Shown here piece after piece: positions 1 through 7,598 of a stretch of DNA of 39,112 nucleotides. Made by a program: the position numbers and the translations under genes. Numbering within the stretch: position 1 is the first letter of the stretch; every line of letters begins with the position of its first letter. A model generated the notes under the pieces. That model was not told where the DNA came from. It saw only the letters and a program-made list of their open reading frames with translations, and made no database searches. The stretch is from an uncultured Anaerotruncus sp. (GTDB lineage: Bacteria > Bacillota > Clostridia > Oscillospirales > Ruminococcaceae), in the NCBI GenBank assembly GCA_944385965.1, contig CALWZG010000065.1, positions 1-39,112 of the forward strand. The letters run 5' to 3'.

Positions 1-818
1 TGGCTTTGGACTTGGACGGCACTACACTTTGCAGCGACCACGCCACCCTTTCCCCCGCCAACCGTGAGGCTATCCAATGGGCCATTGACCATAACATTGA
101 GGTTGTTATCGCCACCGGACGAATGCGGAACCGAATTCCCAGAGCGATGGCATCGATTCCTCAGCTGCGGTACCTCATCACCTCCAACGGAGCCGCTGTG
201 GTGGACCGGCAAACCGCTCAAACCCTTTACGTCAACCCTCTCTCCAAGGAAAAAACCGCTATGGTTCTCAACGCTTTGGAGGAGTTTCCTGTCTATGTAG
301 AAATCTACGCCAATGGCGCCGCTTTTACCGACCAGGCCCACGCCGACTTTATGGAACAATTCCCTATGCCTAAATGGCGTGTCGATTTGATGAAGGAATC
401 CTGGTATGTGGTGGCGGATTTAAAGGCCCATGCCGCCTTGGAAACCACCATTGTGGAAAAGATAAATATGCCCTATCTGCCCCCCCTTTATTGGGAGCCT
501 ATCTGGGAAAAACTGCAATCCCTGCCGGAACTCAGCATTGTTTCTTCCACCCCCCAAAACTGTGAGGTCAATGACCACACCGCCAATAAAGGGGACGCTT
601 TGGTTCATCTTTGCGCCCATCTGGGAATCGCTCCCGACCAGGTTCTGGCCTTGGGAGATAATGACAATGATTTAGAATTGCTGCAAGCCGCCGGTACAGC
701 CGCTGTCCCGTCCAACGGTACCCAAAAGGCCCTTGCCTTAGCGGACGCTGTTTTGCCTGACTGCGACCATGACGCGGTAGCGCACGCGGTTCATCTATTT
801 TTGAGAGACGCTGATTAA
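1..818 (+). CDS. HAD-superfamily (Cof-type) phosphatase, 5' end outside window
   Basis: This is a predicted cytosolic phosphatase of the Cof/HAD-IIB group, which typically dephosphorylates sugar phosphates or small metabolites; the substrate cannot be told. The frame is open to the window edge. The codons before the TTG at base 6 read Ala, so the catalytic loop is ALDLDGT, the usual start of motif I, and only a few N-terminal residues are missing. The motif II region has IATGR, and motif IV near the C-terminus is ALGDNDNDLELL, with the metal-binding aspartates. The roughly 270 residues fit the family length. The next gene (HD domain) follows after about 30 bases with its own ribosome site, so the two may be co-transcribed. 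Confidence 0.9.
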   Translation, partial: ALDLDGTTLCSDHATLSPANREAIQWAIDHNIEVVIATGRMRNRIPRAMASIPQLRYLITSNGAAVVDRQTAQTLYVNPLSKEKTAMVLNALEEFPVYVEIYANGAAFTDQAHADFMEQFPMPKWRVDLMKESWYVVADLKAHAALETTIVEKINMPYLPPLYWEPIWEKLQSLPELSIVSSTPQNCEVNDHTANKGDALVHLCAHLGIAPDQVLALGDNDNDLELLQAAGTAAVPSNGTQKALALADAVLPDCDHDAVAHAVHLFLRDAD

Positions 819-849
819 AGCGTTCTTCCAATCAATGGAGGTATGATTT

Positions 850-1416
850 ATGCAAGCCAATCTTACCAGAGAGCAGGCGCTGGACCTGCTGAAAACCTAT
901 AACCAAGAGCCCTTTCATATTCAGCACGCCTTAACGGTGGAGAGCGTACTGCGCTGGTACGCCCAGGAATTGGGGTACCTGCAGGACCAGGATTTCTGGG
1001 GGCTGGTGGGGCTGCTCCACGACCTGGATTTTGAAAAATGGCCTGAGGAGCATTGTGTCAAAGCCCAATCCCTTCTGAGCGAGGCGGGTGCCAGCCCGGA
1101 ACTGGTTCATGGGGTGGTCAGCCACGGCTGGGGGCTGACCGGGGTGGATGTGAAGCCGGAACACCAGATGGAAAAGGTTTTGTTCGCTGCGGACGAGCTG
1201 ACCGGTTTAATCTGGGCGGCGGCTTTGATGCGCCCCTCCAAAAGTGTGCAGGACATGGAACTGAAATCCCTGAAAAAGAAGTTTAAGGATGCCCGTTTCG
1301 CGGCGGGCTGTTCCCGGCAGGTCATCCGGGATGGAGCGGAAATGCTTGGTTGGGAACTGGACGACCTGCTTTCCCGTACTTTGGAGGCAATGCGGGCTTA
1401 CGAGCGCCAATCCTGA
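850..1416 (+). CDS. HD-domain hydrolase-like protein
   Basis: A 188-aa soluble protein of the HD metal-dependent phosphohydrolase superfamily. Visible metal-ligand candidates are His26 (HIQHALTVE), the adjacent His57-Asp58 (GLLHDLDFE), the His in VVSHGWG and the Asp in FAADELTG, spaced as in stand-alone HD domains. No second domain is present. Relatives are widespread in Clostridia, usually annotated only as HD-domain proteins, and the substrate is unknown. An AGGT-type ribosome site lies a few bases before the ATG. The gene follows the HAD phosphatase closely, so the pair may form a small nucleotide or phosphate-metabolite clean-up unit; that is inference. Confidence 0.85.
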   Translation: MQANLTREQALDLLKTYNQEPFHIQHALTVESVLRWYAQELGYLQDQDFWGLVGLLHDLDFEKWPEEHCVKAQSLLSEAGASPELVHGVVSHGWGLTGVDVKPEHQMEKVLFAADELTGLIWAAALMRPSKSVQDMELKSLKKKFKDARFAAGCSRQVIRDGAEMLGWELDDLLSRTLEAMRAYERQS

Positions 1417-1529
1417 GCTTAGATTGTTATTTTTAAGAACAAACACCCCTCACAATCCATAAAAACCCATTCCTGTTTCGTTTTTGTTTGTGAATCCTTC
1501 CCATTTTCTGTAAAATCTTCGTGAAAGCG

Positions 1530-1559
1530 TTGCTCACCGGGTTGAATGTATGTTACACT
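1530..1559 (+). promoter_or_regulatory. Candidate sigma-A promoter of pyk
   Basis: TTGCTC at 1530-1535 and TACACT at 1554-1559 are separated by 18 bases, and a TG one base upstream of the -10 makes it an extended -10 element. It lies about 55 bases before the pyk start in a 197-base gap. The rest of that gap (1417-1529) shows no gene and no convincing terminator. Confidence 0.4.
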
Positions 1560-1613
1560 TTGGTTGTGGAAAATAAAGAGTAAGAAAGAATTTATGGCAA
1601 GGAGTGAATTTCT

Positions 1614-3377
1614 ATGCTGACGACCAGAAAAACCAAGATTGTTTGCACGCTGGGACCTTCCACCGATGACCGTGGAATCCTGCGCAGAATGATTAAAAAT
1701 GGAATGAATGTAGCCCGCTTCAATTTCTCCCATGGGAGCTATGAGGAGCATCAAAAAAGGCTGGATATGTTAAAAGAGCTTCGGCAGGAGCTGGGTATCC
1801 CTGTGGCCACCATGCTGGACACCAAGGGACCCGAAATCCGTCTGAAAGATTTCGCAAACGGAAAAGAACGTTTGGAGGCTGGACAGAACTTTACCCTCAC
1901 CACCAGGGATGTGGTAGGAACCAAAGAGATTGTCTCCATCACCTATAAAGACCTGCCCCAAGACATCAAAAGCGGGCAGACAATTCTGTTGGACGATGGC
2001 CTGATTCGCCTGATTGCCCAGGAGGTCACCGACACGGATATTGTATGTACTGTGATGAACGCCGGTTTTATCTCCAACCACAAGGGTGTAAATGTCCCTG
2101 ATGTTTCCCTGTCTATTCCCTACCTGAGCGCTCGGGACCGGGATGACATTCTGTTCGGGATTCAGGCGGGATTCGATTTCATCGCCGCCAGCTTCACCCG
2201 CAACGCCCGGGATATTTTGGAAATCCGGGACCTTTTGGCCTCCCAAGGCTGCAAAACCCTCCACATCATCGCCAAGATTGAAAATCAGGAGGGTGTGGAA
2301 AACATCGATGAGATTCTCACAGTGGCTGATGGCATTATGGTGGCCCGTGGAGATATGGGAGTGGAAATCGACTTCACTGAAATCCCCATTATCCAGAAAG
2401 AGCTGATTGAACACTGTCTGGCGGCGGGCAAGCCGGTCATCACCGCTACCCAAATGCTGGACAGCATGATGGAGAATCCTCGCCCCACCAGAGCGGAAAT
2501 CACCGACGTGGCCAACGCCATTTATGACGGCACCAGCGCCATTATGCTCAGCGGTGAGACCGCTGCCGGAAAATGGCCCACCCAGGCGGTGGCTACCATG
2601 GCCGCTATCGCGGAGCGCATCGAGCAGGACCCCCATTATCATCTCCGCTTCAAACGTCCCCTGCGGGAGGAGCGCCTCTCCATCGCGGCTGCCATCGCTC
2701 ATGGCGCCAGCACCAACGCTTCCGACATCAAGGCCAACGCCATCATCACCGTCACCAAGAGCGGGGAAACCGCCCGTCTGCTCTCTAAATACCGTTCTGA
2801 GGTCCCCATTATCGCTTGTGTACTGGATGAGACCATCCAGCGGCATCTTTGCCTCTCCTGGGGCATTACCCCCATTATGATGCCTTATGCCCACAGCACA
2901 GATGAATTGATTGATTCCGCTGTCAACATCGCTTTAAAGGCTGGTTTGGTGGAAAAGGGAGATGTGGTGGTCATCACCGCTGGCGTTCCCATTGGTATTT
3001 CCGGTACCACCAATATGATTAAGGTACATCTGGTGGGAGATGCCCTGCTCACAGGCGTAGGCGTAGGCACCGGCGGCGCTAAGGGACAGGTTCGCGTCTG
3101 CCTGGACGAGAAGGATGTAGCTGCCAAGTACCGTGATGGAGATATTCTGGTAACGCCCTTCACCACCAACGCCATGATTCCCGCTATCCGTACTGCCGCC
3201 GCTGTAATTACTGAGGATGGTGGCCTGAGCAGCCATGCCGCCAGTATTTGCCTTGCTTTGGATAAACCCGCTATTGTGGGGGCTTCCTCCGCTTGCCGGG
3301 TACTGAAAGATGGGCAGTTTGTGTCAGTGGACTGTGATAGAGGGGTCATTCAGGCGATGCCTCCCAAAACTGTATAA
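1614..3377 (+). CDS. pyk: Pyruvate kinase with C-terminal PEP-utiliser domain
   Basis: Catalyses the last step of glycolysis, PEP + ADP to pyruvate + ATP, in the cytosol. The 587 residues contain the whole catalytic barrel: the N-terminal TKIVCTLGPS, the active-site Lys motif IIAKIENQEGVENIDEIL around residue 220, MVARGDMGVEI, and the ATQMLDSM...PRPTRAEITDVANA block. After the allosteric C domain comes an extra roughly 110-residue domain ending in GGLSSHAA (His541). This is the PEP-utilising swivelling domain typical of Bacillus/Clostridium enzymes, and it explains the length of 587 against about 470 for E. coli. The start has an AAGGAG ribosome site. It is probably monocistronic, with a candidate promoter at 1530-1559. 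Confidence 0.97.
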   Translation: MLTTRKTKIVCTLGPSTDDRGILRRMIKNGMNVARFNFSHGSYEEHQKRLDMLKELRQELGIPVATMLDTKGPEIRLKDFANGKERLEAGQNFTLTTRDVVGTKEIVSITYKDLPQDIKSGQTILLDDGLIRLIAQEVTDTDIVCTVMNAGFISNHKGVNVPDVSLSIPYLSARDRDDILFGIQAGFDFIAASFTRNARDILEIRDLLASQGCKTLHIIAKIENQEGVENIDEILTVADGIMVARGDMGVEIDFTEIPIIQKELIEHCLAAGKPVITATQMLDSMMENPRPTRAEITDVANAIYDGTSAIMLSGETAAGKWPTQAVATMAAIAERIEQDPHYHLRFKRPLREERLSIAAAIAHGASTNASDIKANAIITVTKSGETARLLSKYRSEVPIIACVLDETIQRHLCLSWGITPIMMPYAHSTDELIDSAVNIALKAGLVEKGDVVVITAGVPIGISGTTNMIKVHLVGDALLTGVGVGTGGAKGQVRVCLDEKDVAAKYRDGDILVTPFTTNAMIPAIRTAAAVITEDGGLSSHAASICLALDKPAIVGASSACRVLKDGQFVSVDCDRGVIQAMPPKTV

Positions 3378-3504
3378 GCCTTGGTGTTCACTGGATCACT
3401 TGCAAAACTCAATCATATAAACTCTTTGCTTTTTAAAAAATCTCTATCTTGATTCCCTTAAACAGGTCCATCATTGGAAATAAAAAGAAAAGGGGTAACT
3501 ACAA

Positions 3505-4020
3505 ATGGTAAATCCATTAAACAGCACATATCCAGGCGCTATACAATGTTATACAAATTTCAAGGGCCCCGAAAGGTTGTCTGATGGAACATGTTTGCAA
3601 GGCTCCAATATAAACCAACAACCATCAGAACAAACCGGACGGTATGACACTTTGGAATTGACACCAGAACAAAGTCAAATGACCCTGGATGTTCCAGAGG
3701 AAATCACAACCCAGATTCCAAGAGCATGGACCATTATGAGTGAGACCCTAAGCAGCTATAACGATCATCTGCAAGCCAGTCTGGATAAGGCCAATGGCAT
3801 GAATTTGTCCTTTGGTGAACGTTTGGCCTTTTTAAAAGAAGAAGGCCAGAAGTGGGTTGAGGATAAGCGGCAGAATGACCCGGAAATGTTCGCCGCTTGG
3901 CTCAAAATTCACAAGGAGTCTATTCAACAGGGGGAGGGTTATCTGGTAGGCTTACCCTCTGGTTTTACAATGGAAGATTACTACTCCTATGTAGGGGAGT
4001 CCTTTTCCACTTTTGCATAA
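3505..4020 (+). CDS. Hypothetical 171-aa soluble protein
   Basis: Not recognised. The product is acidic and soluble, with no signal peptide and no membrane segment. Its first 50 residues are polar and low in helix formers (Asn, Gln, Ser, Pro). Residues 60-150 look helical and charged, with a central KEEGQKWVEDKRQNDPEMFAAWL stretch interrupted by no known motif. A Tyr-rich tail (MEDYYSYVGESF) ends the protein. The start is supported by AAAGGGG nine bases upstream of ATG. It stands alone between pyk and a strong terminator, so it is probably a single-gene transcript or read through from pyk. A secreted or structural role is possible but unsupported. Confidence 0.65.
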   Translation: MVNPLNSTYPGAIQCYTNFKGPERLSDGTCLQGSNINQQPSEQTGRYDTLELTPEQSQMTLDVPEEITTQIPRAWTIMSETLSSYNDHLQASLDKANGMNLSFGERLAFLKEEGQKWVEDKRQNDPEMFAAWLKIHKESIQQGEGYLVGLPSGFTMEDYYSYVGESFSTFA

Positions 4021-4126
4021 ATCTCTTGGGATGTTCATGCTGGAGCAGTTTTCAGCAGTTCCGGAAACGCTGCTCAAAACCACATTGGCGCAACACACCA
4101 GACCTAAATTCTTTTACATATAGCAA

Positions 4127-4171
4127 CCCCCTTGATGCAGTTCCATTCTCCTGCATCAAGGGGGCTTTTTT
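4127..4171 (+). terminator. Rho-independent terminator after the 171-aa gene
   Basis: A perfect 14-bp stem, CCCCCTTGATGCAG at 4127-4140 pairing with 4151-4164, closes a 10-base loop and is followed by C and six T. The T-run is on the plus-strand side only, so it ends transcription from 3505-4020 and not from the converging amidohydrolase gene. Confidence 0.9.
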
Positions 4172-4213
4172 ATCTATTAAGTCAAAAAATATCTATGCTT
4201 GCTGCTATGGTTT

Positions 4214-5365
4214 TTATCGAACCTGTTTGCCATCCAAAAATACCGCTTTTGGTGGGAAGTGGGTTTCCATTGGGTCCTGGGCAAAAAGCAGCACATCCCC
4301 ATCTTTCCCTGCCTCTAACGAACCCACTCGCTCTTCCAGACCGCAAATACGGGCCGCCTGTATGGTAATGGCTTCCAGGGCTTTTTCACGGTCCATACCA
4401 TTATGCCAAGCCAGTTGGGCGCTCATCAGCAGATAATGACATGGGATTTCCGGGTGGTCGGTGCATATGGCCACAGGAATCCCCGCCCCGGACAGCAGGC
4501 CTGGCCCTTGGATGGAAGCCTGGGCCAGTTCCGGCTTTGTCCTGGCCCCAATCAGAGGACCGCAAATCACTGCTGCCTGTTCCTCCAACAGCTCCTCCTG
4601 GATAAGATGCGCTTCTGTTCCATGAACAATCACATACCCAAACCCGAATTCTTTAGCGATACGGATGCCTGTAAAAATATCATCCGCTCTGTGGGCATGG
4701 ATATGGGCTTTCACCTGGCCTGACAAAAGAGGAATCAGCGCCTCACATTTTTGGTCGTACTCCGGCTCCTCCTCATCTTCCTCAGTTTGAGCCTTTTCCA
4801 TCTGCTCCAGATACTTACGGGCTTTGGTCAGCTGTTCCCGTACCAGAGCCGCTACCGCCATTCGGGTTACAGGACCGGTATCCTTCTCATGGTAGGTGTT
4901 TTTGGGATTTTCCCCAAAGGCCATCTTAATCGCCAATGGTTCCCGCACCACCAGCTTATCCACCCGCCGCCCCATGGTCTTTAAGGCGCACAGCTGCCCC
5001 GCGATGGGATTGGCGCTGCCGGGGCCTGTCACCACTGTGGTCACGCCATAATCCAGCGCTTCTTTAAACGCCCGGTCCATGGGATTTACCCCGTCAATTC
5101 CTCTTAACTGGGGGGTGATAGGGTCGGTATCCTCGTTTCCATCATCCCCCTCAAAGCCCATGCCATCCTCCCACATACCAATATGACAGTGGGCGTCAAT
5201 GAACCCTGGCACCGCCACAGCGCCCTCAGCGTCATAGCAAACCTCATCCTGCGGGCAGCGGGACATCTCCCCTACCTCTTGGATTTTTCCATCCAAAAAT
5301 TGGATAAAGCCGTTTTCATAAGTTTTTCCAGCCATGGTCCATACCTTGGCGTTTATAATCAGCAA
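4214..5365 (-). CDS. Metal-dependent amidohydrolase (imidazolonepropionase-like)
   Basis: A 383-aa cytosolic amidohydrolase-superfamily enzyme; the reaction is hydrolysis of an amide or cyclic amide of unknown identity. The N-terminal beta-sandwich (INAKVWTM...GKIQEVG) leads into PGFIDAHCHIGMW, with the metal pair His59/His61. Further ligand candidates are the His cluster at 221-225 (KAHIHAH), His248 (VHGTEAH) and Asp303 (CTDHPE). The C-terminus returns to the sandwich with GSLEAGKDGDVLLF. An acidic insert at about residues 190-206 (TEEDEEEPEYD) is unusual. The ATG has AAGGAGG about 11 bases upstream. A terminator separates it from the upstream yabR gene, so it is transcribed alone. Imidazolonepropionase itself is less likely because no other hut genes are near. 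Confidence 0.88.
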   Translation of the reverse strand: MLIINAKVWTMAGKTYENGFIQFLDGKIQEVGEMSRCPQDEVCYDAEGAVAVPGFIDAHCHIGMWEDGMGFEGDDGNEDTDPITPQLRGIDGVNPMDRAFKEALDYGVTTVVTGPGSANPIAGQLCALKTMGRRVDKLVVREPLAIKMAFGENPKNTYHEKDTGPVTRMAVAALVREQLTKARKYLEQMEKAQTEEDEEEPEYDQKCEALIPLLSGQVKAHIHAHRADDIFTGIRIAKEFGFGYVIVHGTEAHLIQEELLEEQAAVICGPLIGARTKPELAQASIQGPGLLSGAGIPVAICTDHPEIPCHYLLMSAQLAWHNGMDREKALEAITIQAARICGLEERVGSLEAGKDGDVLLFAQDPMETHFPPKAVFLDGKQVR

Positions 5366-5387
5366 TTTGTTTCCTCCTTGTCACACG

Positions 5388-5414
5388 AAAAAAGAGGGCT
5401 GCCGGCCCTCTTTT
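5388..5414 (-). terminator. Terminator of the yabP-yabQ-divIC-yabR transcript
   Basis: AAAAGAGGGC at 5390-5399 and GCCCTCTTTT at 5405-5414 form a perfect 10-bp stem with a 5-base loop. Read on the minus strand it is followed by a run of six T. It lies 12 bases beyond the yabR stop and before the amidohydrolase start. Confidence 0.85.
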
Positions 5415-5425
5415 CCACCTGTATC

Positions 5426-5935
5426 TCAGCGGGAAGAATTCCGATTTCTGGAAGTTCCCCGCTTCATATCTGTATACCGCTTCAAATCAGACATCTTATC
5501 GTCGCTGGCCTGTTTGAACTTGCTCATCATATCCTCAAAGGACATATTCTCATTGGTAATGGGCTGGCGCCGCTCAAAGCCAAACGAAACCTCTCTGGGA
5601 GGACGACGCTGGGTCTGAGGACGCTGAGGACGATCCCCGCCGCCTTGCTGAGGCCCGCCATTTTTAGGACGGAAGGGGCGCTGCTGCTGTTGGGCCGCCG
5701 CCGGATCCGCTTGTTTAATAGACAGGCTGACCTTTCCTTCAGGAGTAATCCCGATTACCTTTACCTTCACGGTCTGATTCATGGAAAGGAAATCGGAAAT
5801 CTCTTTTACATAGGACGCTGCTACCTCAGAGATATGTACCATTCCGGTTTTGCCTCCCGGCAGTTCGATAAACGCCCCAAATTTTGTAATGCCTGTAACC
5901 TTTCCCTCTAAAATGCTCCCAACCTCAAGCTGCAT
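5426..5935 (-). CDS. yabR: S1-domain RNA-binding protein, YabR type
   Basis: A 169-aa protein with one S1 OB-fold at residues 1-75 (GSILEGKVTGITKFGAFIEL, then GMVHISEV and GKVSLSIK). A low-complexity linker rich in Gln, Pro, Gly and Arg follows, then a basic tail ending in RNRNSSR. In Bacillus the equivalent gene follows divIC as it does here. Proteins of this type bind RNA and associate with ribosomes, but the exact role is not settled. The disordered tail may add non-specific RNA contacts. It is the last gene of the yabP-yabQ-divIC cluster, about 100 bases after divIC, and ends at the terminator at 5388-5414. Confidence 0.88.
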   Translation of the reverse strand: MQLEVGSILEGKVTGITKFGAFIELPGGKTGMVHISEVAASYVKEISDFLSMNQTVKVKVIGITPEGKVSLSIKQADPAAAQQQQRPFRPKNGGPQQGGGDRPQRPQTQRRPPREVSFGFERRQPITNENMSFEDMMSKFKQASDDKMSDLKRYTDMKRGTSRNRNSSR

Positions 5936-6038
5936 AGTCTGTAACGTTTCCTCCTTAAATATTTCAGTCCACGAGCTTGTCCCCGTGGGCTTTTCTCACA
6001 CTCCACGCCCGCCGCAAATCAAGCGTCTCAAACGGCAA

Positions 6039-6329
6039 TCAAGAACCCGCTGCGTCCCGGTAAACATGCTCATCTGAAAAGCCCAAGCCCAGTTTATCCC
6101 GAGCGATTTTAGACAGGTACCCCTGATCGCTGCCCAAGCTGAGCAGCCGCTCTGTTTCCTTGATGGCGGTTTGCTGCTCATCAATTTGACTTTGCACCTG
6201 CTCCAATTCCGCACGCTTTGAGGAAATCTCCAATTGGAGAGAAATCAGGGAAGTGGCTACAAAAGCCGCAAACGCAAACATTCCCAGCCGCACGATCAAG
6301 CTCTTCTTTTTAGATCTTGCTTTTTTCAT
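6039..6329 (-). CDS. divIC: Septum formation initiator DivIC/FtsB-like
   Basis: A 96-aa bitopic membrane protein of the division septum. A basic N-terminus (MKKARSKKKS) precedes one membrane segment at about residues 12-30, then a coiled coil at 33-65 with heptad-spaced Leu/Ile (EISSKRAELEQVQSQID). The C-terminus GYLSKIARDKLGLG is the conserved FtsB/DivIC signature. In Bacillus DivIC works with FtsL and DivIB (FtsQ) to control septal peptidoglycan synthesis. It overlaps the end of yabQ by 20 bases, which implies coupled translation. The position between yabQ and yabR matches the Bacillus order and supports the name. Confidence 0.92.
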   Translation of the reverse strand: MKKARSKKKSLIVRLGMFAFAAFVATSLISLQLEISSKRAELEQVQSQIDEQQTAIKETERLLSLGSDQGYLSKIARDKLGLGFSDEHVYRDAAGS

Positions 6330-6873
6330 GACCCTGTACCCTTGACTTTCTAAAAATTCCGCATTTTCCTTTTGGCGCTCGCTTTTTTAAATTATACAAT
6401 ATACCACCTGTAAATTGCAAGGGTTTCCTTGGATTTTTCCCTTCTTTTTTTAGATGTTTTGCCAAACAGCCTTTCGTGTGCCGCAAAAAATCCATAATCT
6501 TCCTCAGCACAAAACGCAGCGGTCCAAGGAAAATCCAATCCAACAGTTTCAAAAATCTTTTCAGCAGCCTTACCAGCCAACCCGCTGCCCGCATCACCAG
6601 CACCCCAACGGTACAATGATAAATCGTAAATCCCACGGCCTCCCCCACCAGCACAAAGATACGGATTCGCCCGCAGTCAGACACGACCTGGTAGCAAAAA
6701 GTAGCTCCCGCACAGAGGAAAGCAAAAAAAATGTCCTCCAGGGCTACCGCCCAATTGGGATGGGGAAACGTGAGGCGCAGCACCCTGAAAAAATCGTAAC
6801 AAACCCCCAAAGCCGCACCCAAAGCGATGGACCATAAAAAAGTCCATGTCTGGTCCATGACGGTAAATCTCAC
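6310..6873 (-). CDS. yabQ: Spore cortex biosynthesis protein YabQ
   Basis: A 187-aa integral membrane protein. The first half carries about three hydrophobic segments with the YabQ-like start WTFLWSIALGAALGVCYDFFRVLR, where the acidic/aromatic GVCYDFFR is typical. The second half is a basic cytoplasmic tail (LLKRFLKLLDW, then KKEGKNPRKP). In B. subtilis YabQ is made in the mother cell under SigE and is needed for cortex formation. It lies 12 bases after yabP and overlaps divIC. The basic C-terminal extension past residue 140 is poorly conserved in such proteins. Confidence 0.9.
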   Translation of the reverse strand: MRFTVMDQTWTFLWSIALGAALGVCYDFFRVLRLTFPHPNWAVALEDIFFAFLCAGATFCYQVVSDCGRIRIFVLVGEAVGFTIYHCTVGVLVMRAAGWLVRLLKRFLKLLDWIFLGPLRFVLRKIMDFLRHTKGCLAKHLKKEGKNPRKPLQFTGGILYNLKKRAPKGKCGIFRKSRVQGHEKSKI

Positions 6874-6885
6874 AAATCCCCCTCC

Positions 6886-7164
6886 TTATCGGAACAGCTT
6901 GCTCAGCCAGCTTCCCCGGCCAGGCTGATTGTCCGCGTAAGAAAGCCCATCAATTCGTTCCCCTTCCAGACTCAGCTCCCCAGTGTCCACATCAATCCGA
7001 TTGATATGCAGCCCTTCTCCGCGAATGGCCAGCTCTCCTGTGGAACAAAACAGAATCACCGTCTGTTCATCAAAGCTGTCAATTTCTGTCACCCCAGAGA
7101 TGGATAATTTTTTCCGTCCTTCCATAATCACATTATGAGGGGCATGGGTTTTTTTCTCCTCCAT
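6886..7164 (-). CDS. yabP: Sporulation protein YabP
   Basis: A 92-aa small protein of the YabP/YqfC family. HNVIMEGRKKLSISGVTEIDSFDEQ and the later GLHINRIDVDTGELSLEG are the family pattern of short beta strands. It is linked to spore coat or cortex assembly and is expected to be controlled by SigE. The ATG at 7164 was chosen because AAGGAGG lies eight bases before it. An in-frame ATG two codons upstream sits only two bases from that site, and the reading frame further upstream is not family-like. It heads the yabP-yabQ-divIC-yabR cluster. The paralogue yqfC is at 22867-23166. Confidence 0.92.
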   Translation of the reverse strand: MEEKKTHAPHNVIMEGRKKLSISGVTEIDSFDEQTVILFCSTGELAIRGEGLHINRIDVDTGELSLEGERIDGLSYADNQPGRGSWLSKLFR

Positions 7165-7375
7165 TTTCATAACCTCCTTCTTCCCTTTTAAAAGATATGT
7201 GTTTCTGGAACCGGATATGCCATCTCCTGTGGTTCTGCCTGCCCAATTATATTCCATCTCCCTTTAAATCCCCGCAGCAAAAGCAAATTCCATAATATCG
7301 CTTATTTCCAGTTAATCTTCTCAATTCCTATGAAATACTTTTCATTTGTATTTTTTTGTGTTAATCTAAGCTTAT

Positions 7376-7381
7376 TATAAT
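7376..7381 (+). promoter_or_regulatory. Candidate -10 box of the restriction operon
   Basis: A consensus TATAAT 22 bases before the HTH start codon, inside an A+T-rich stretch. No good -35 is visible at 17 bases (TTTTTG is the best), which would fit a promoter needing an activator. The HTH gene has GGAG seven bases before its ATG. The rest of the 7165-7403 divergent gap shows no gene. Confidence 0.35.
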
Positions 7382-7403
7382 TTCTATTTATCGGAGTGGA
7401 ACT

Positions 7404-7583
7404 ATGGAAGAAAAATGGGTAAGCCTTGAGGAGATTGCCTTGTACCTTGGGGTCACAAAAGAAACCGTCCGCAATTGGATTAAGAAAACCGATATTCCCG
7501 CGCATAAAATCGGCCGGCAATGGAAATTCAAGCTTTCTCAGGTTGATGAATGGGTGAAAAGCGGTAAAAGCGCCATCAACTGA
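7404..7583 (+). CDS. Excisionase-family helix-turn-helix protein (59 aa)
   Basis: A very small DNA-binding protein. SLEEIALYLGVTKETVRNWI (residues 7-26) is the MerR/excisionase-type helix-turn-helix. KIGRQWKFKLSQVDEWVKSG forms the short wing and second helix, where IGRQWKF matches the usual IGR-x-[WY]-[RK]-[FI] pattern. It ends 15 bases before the first methyltransferase gene and shares its strand, so it is probably the first gene of the restriction operon. By analogy with restriction controller proteins it may regulate the operon; the fold class is seen, the role is inferred. The reading frame has GGAG seven bases before ATG and codon use like the following genes. Confidence 0.85.
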   Translation: MEEKWVSLEEIALYLGVTKETVRNWIKKTDIPAHKIGRQWKFKLSQVDEWVKSGKSAIN

Positions 7584-7598
7584 GAGGTATCTAGAAGA

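Noticed and set aside
1770..2894. Long open frame antisense to pyk (374 codons)
   Set aside because: It mirrors the pyk codon pattern, lacks a ribosome site and shows no family features; pyk is certain on the other strand.
4037..4074. Stem-loop GAGCAG...CTGCTC after the 171-aa gene
   Set aside because: Short, with no T-run; the strong terminator at 4127-4171 explains termination.
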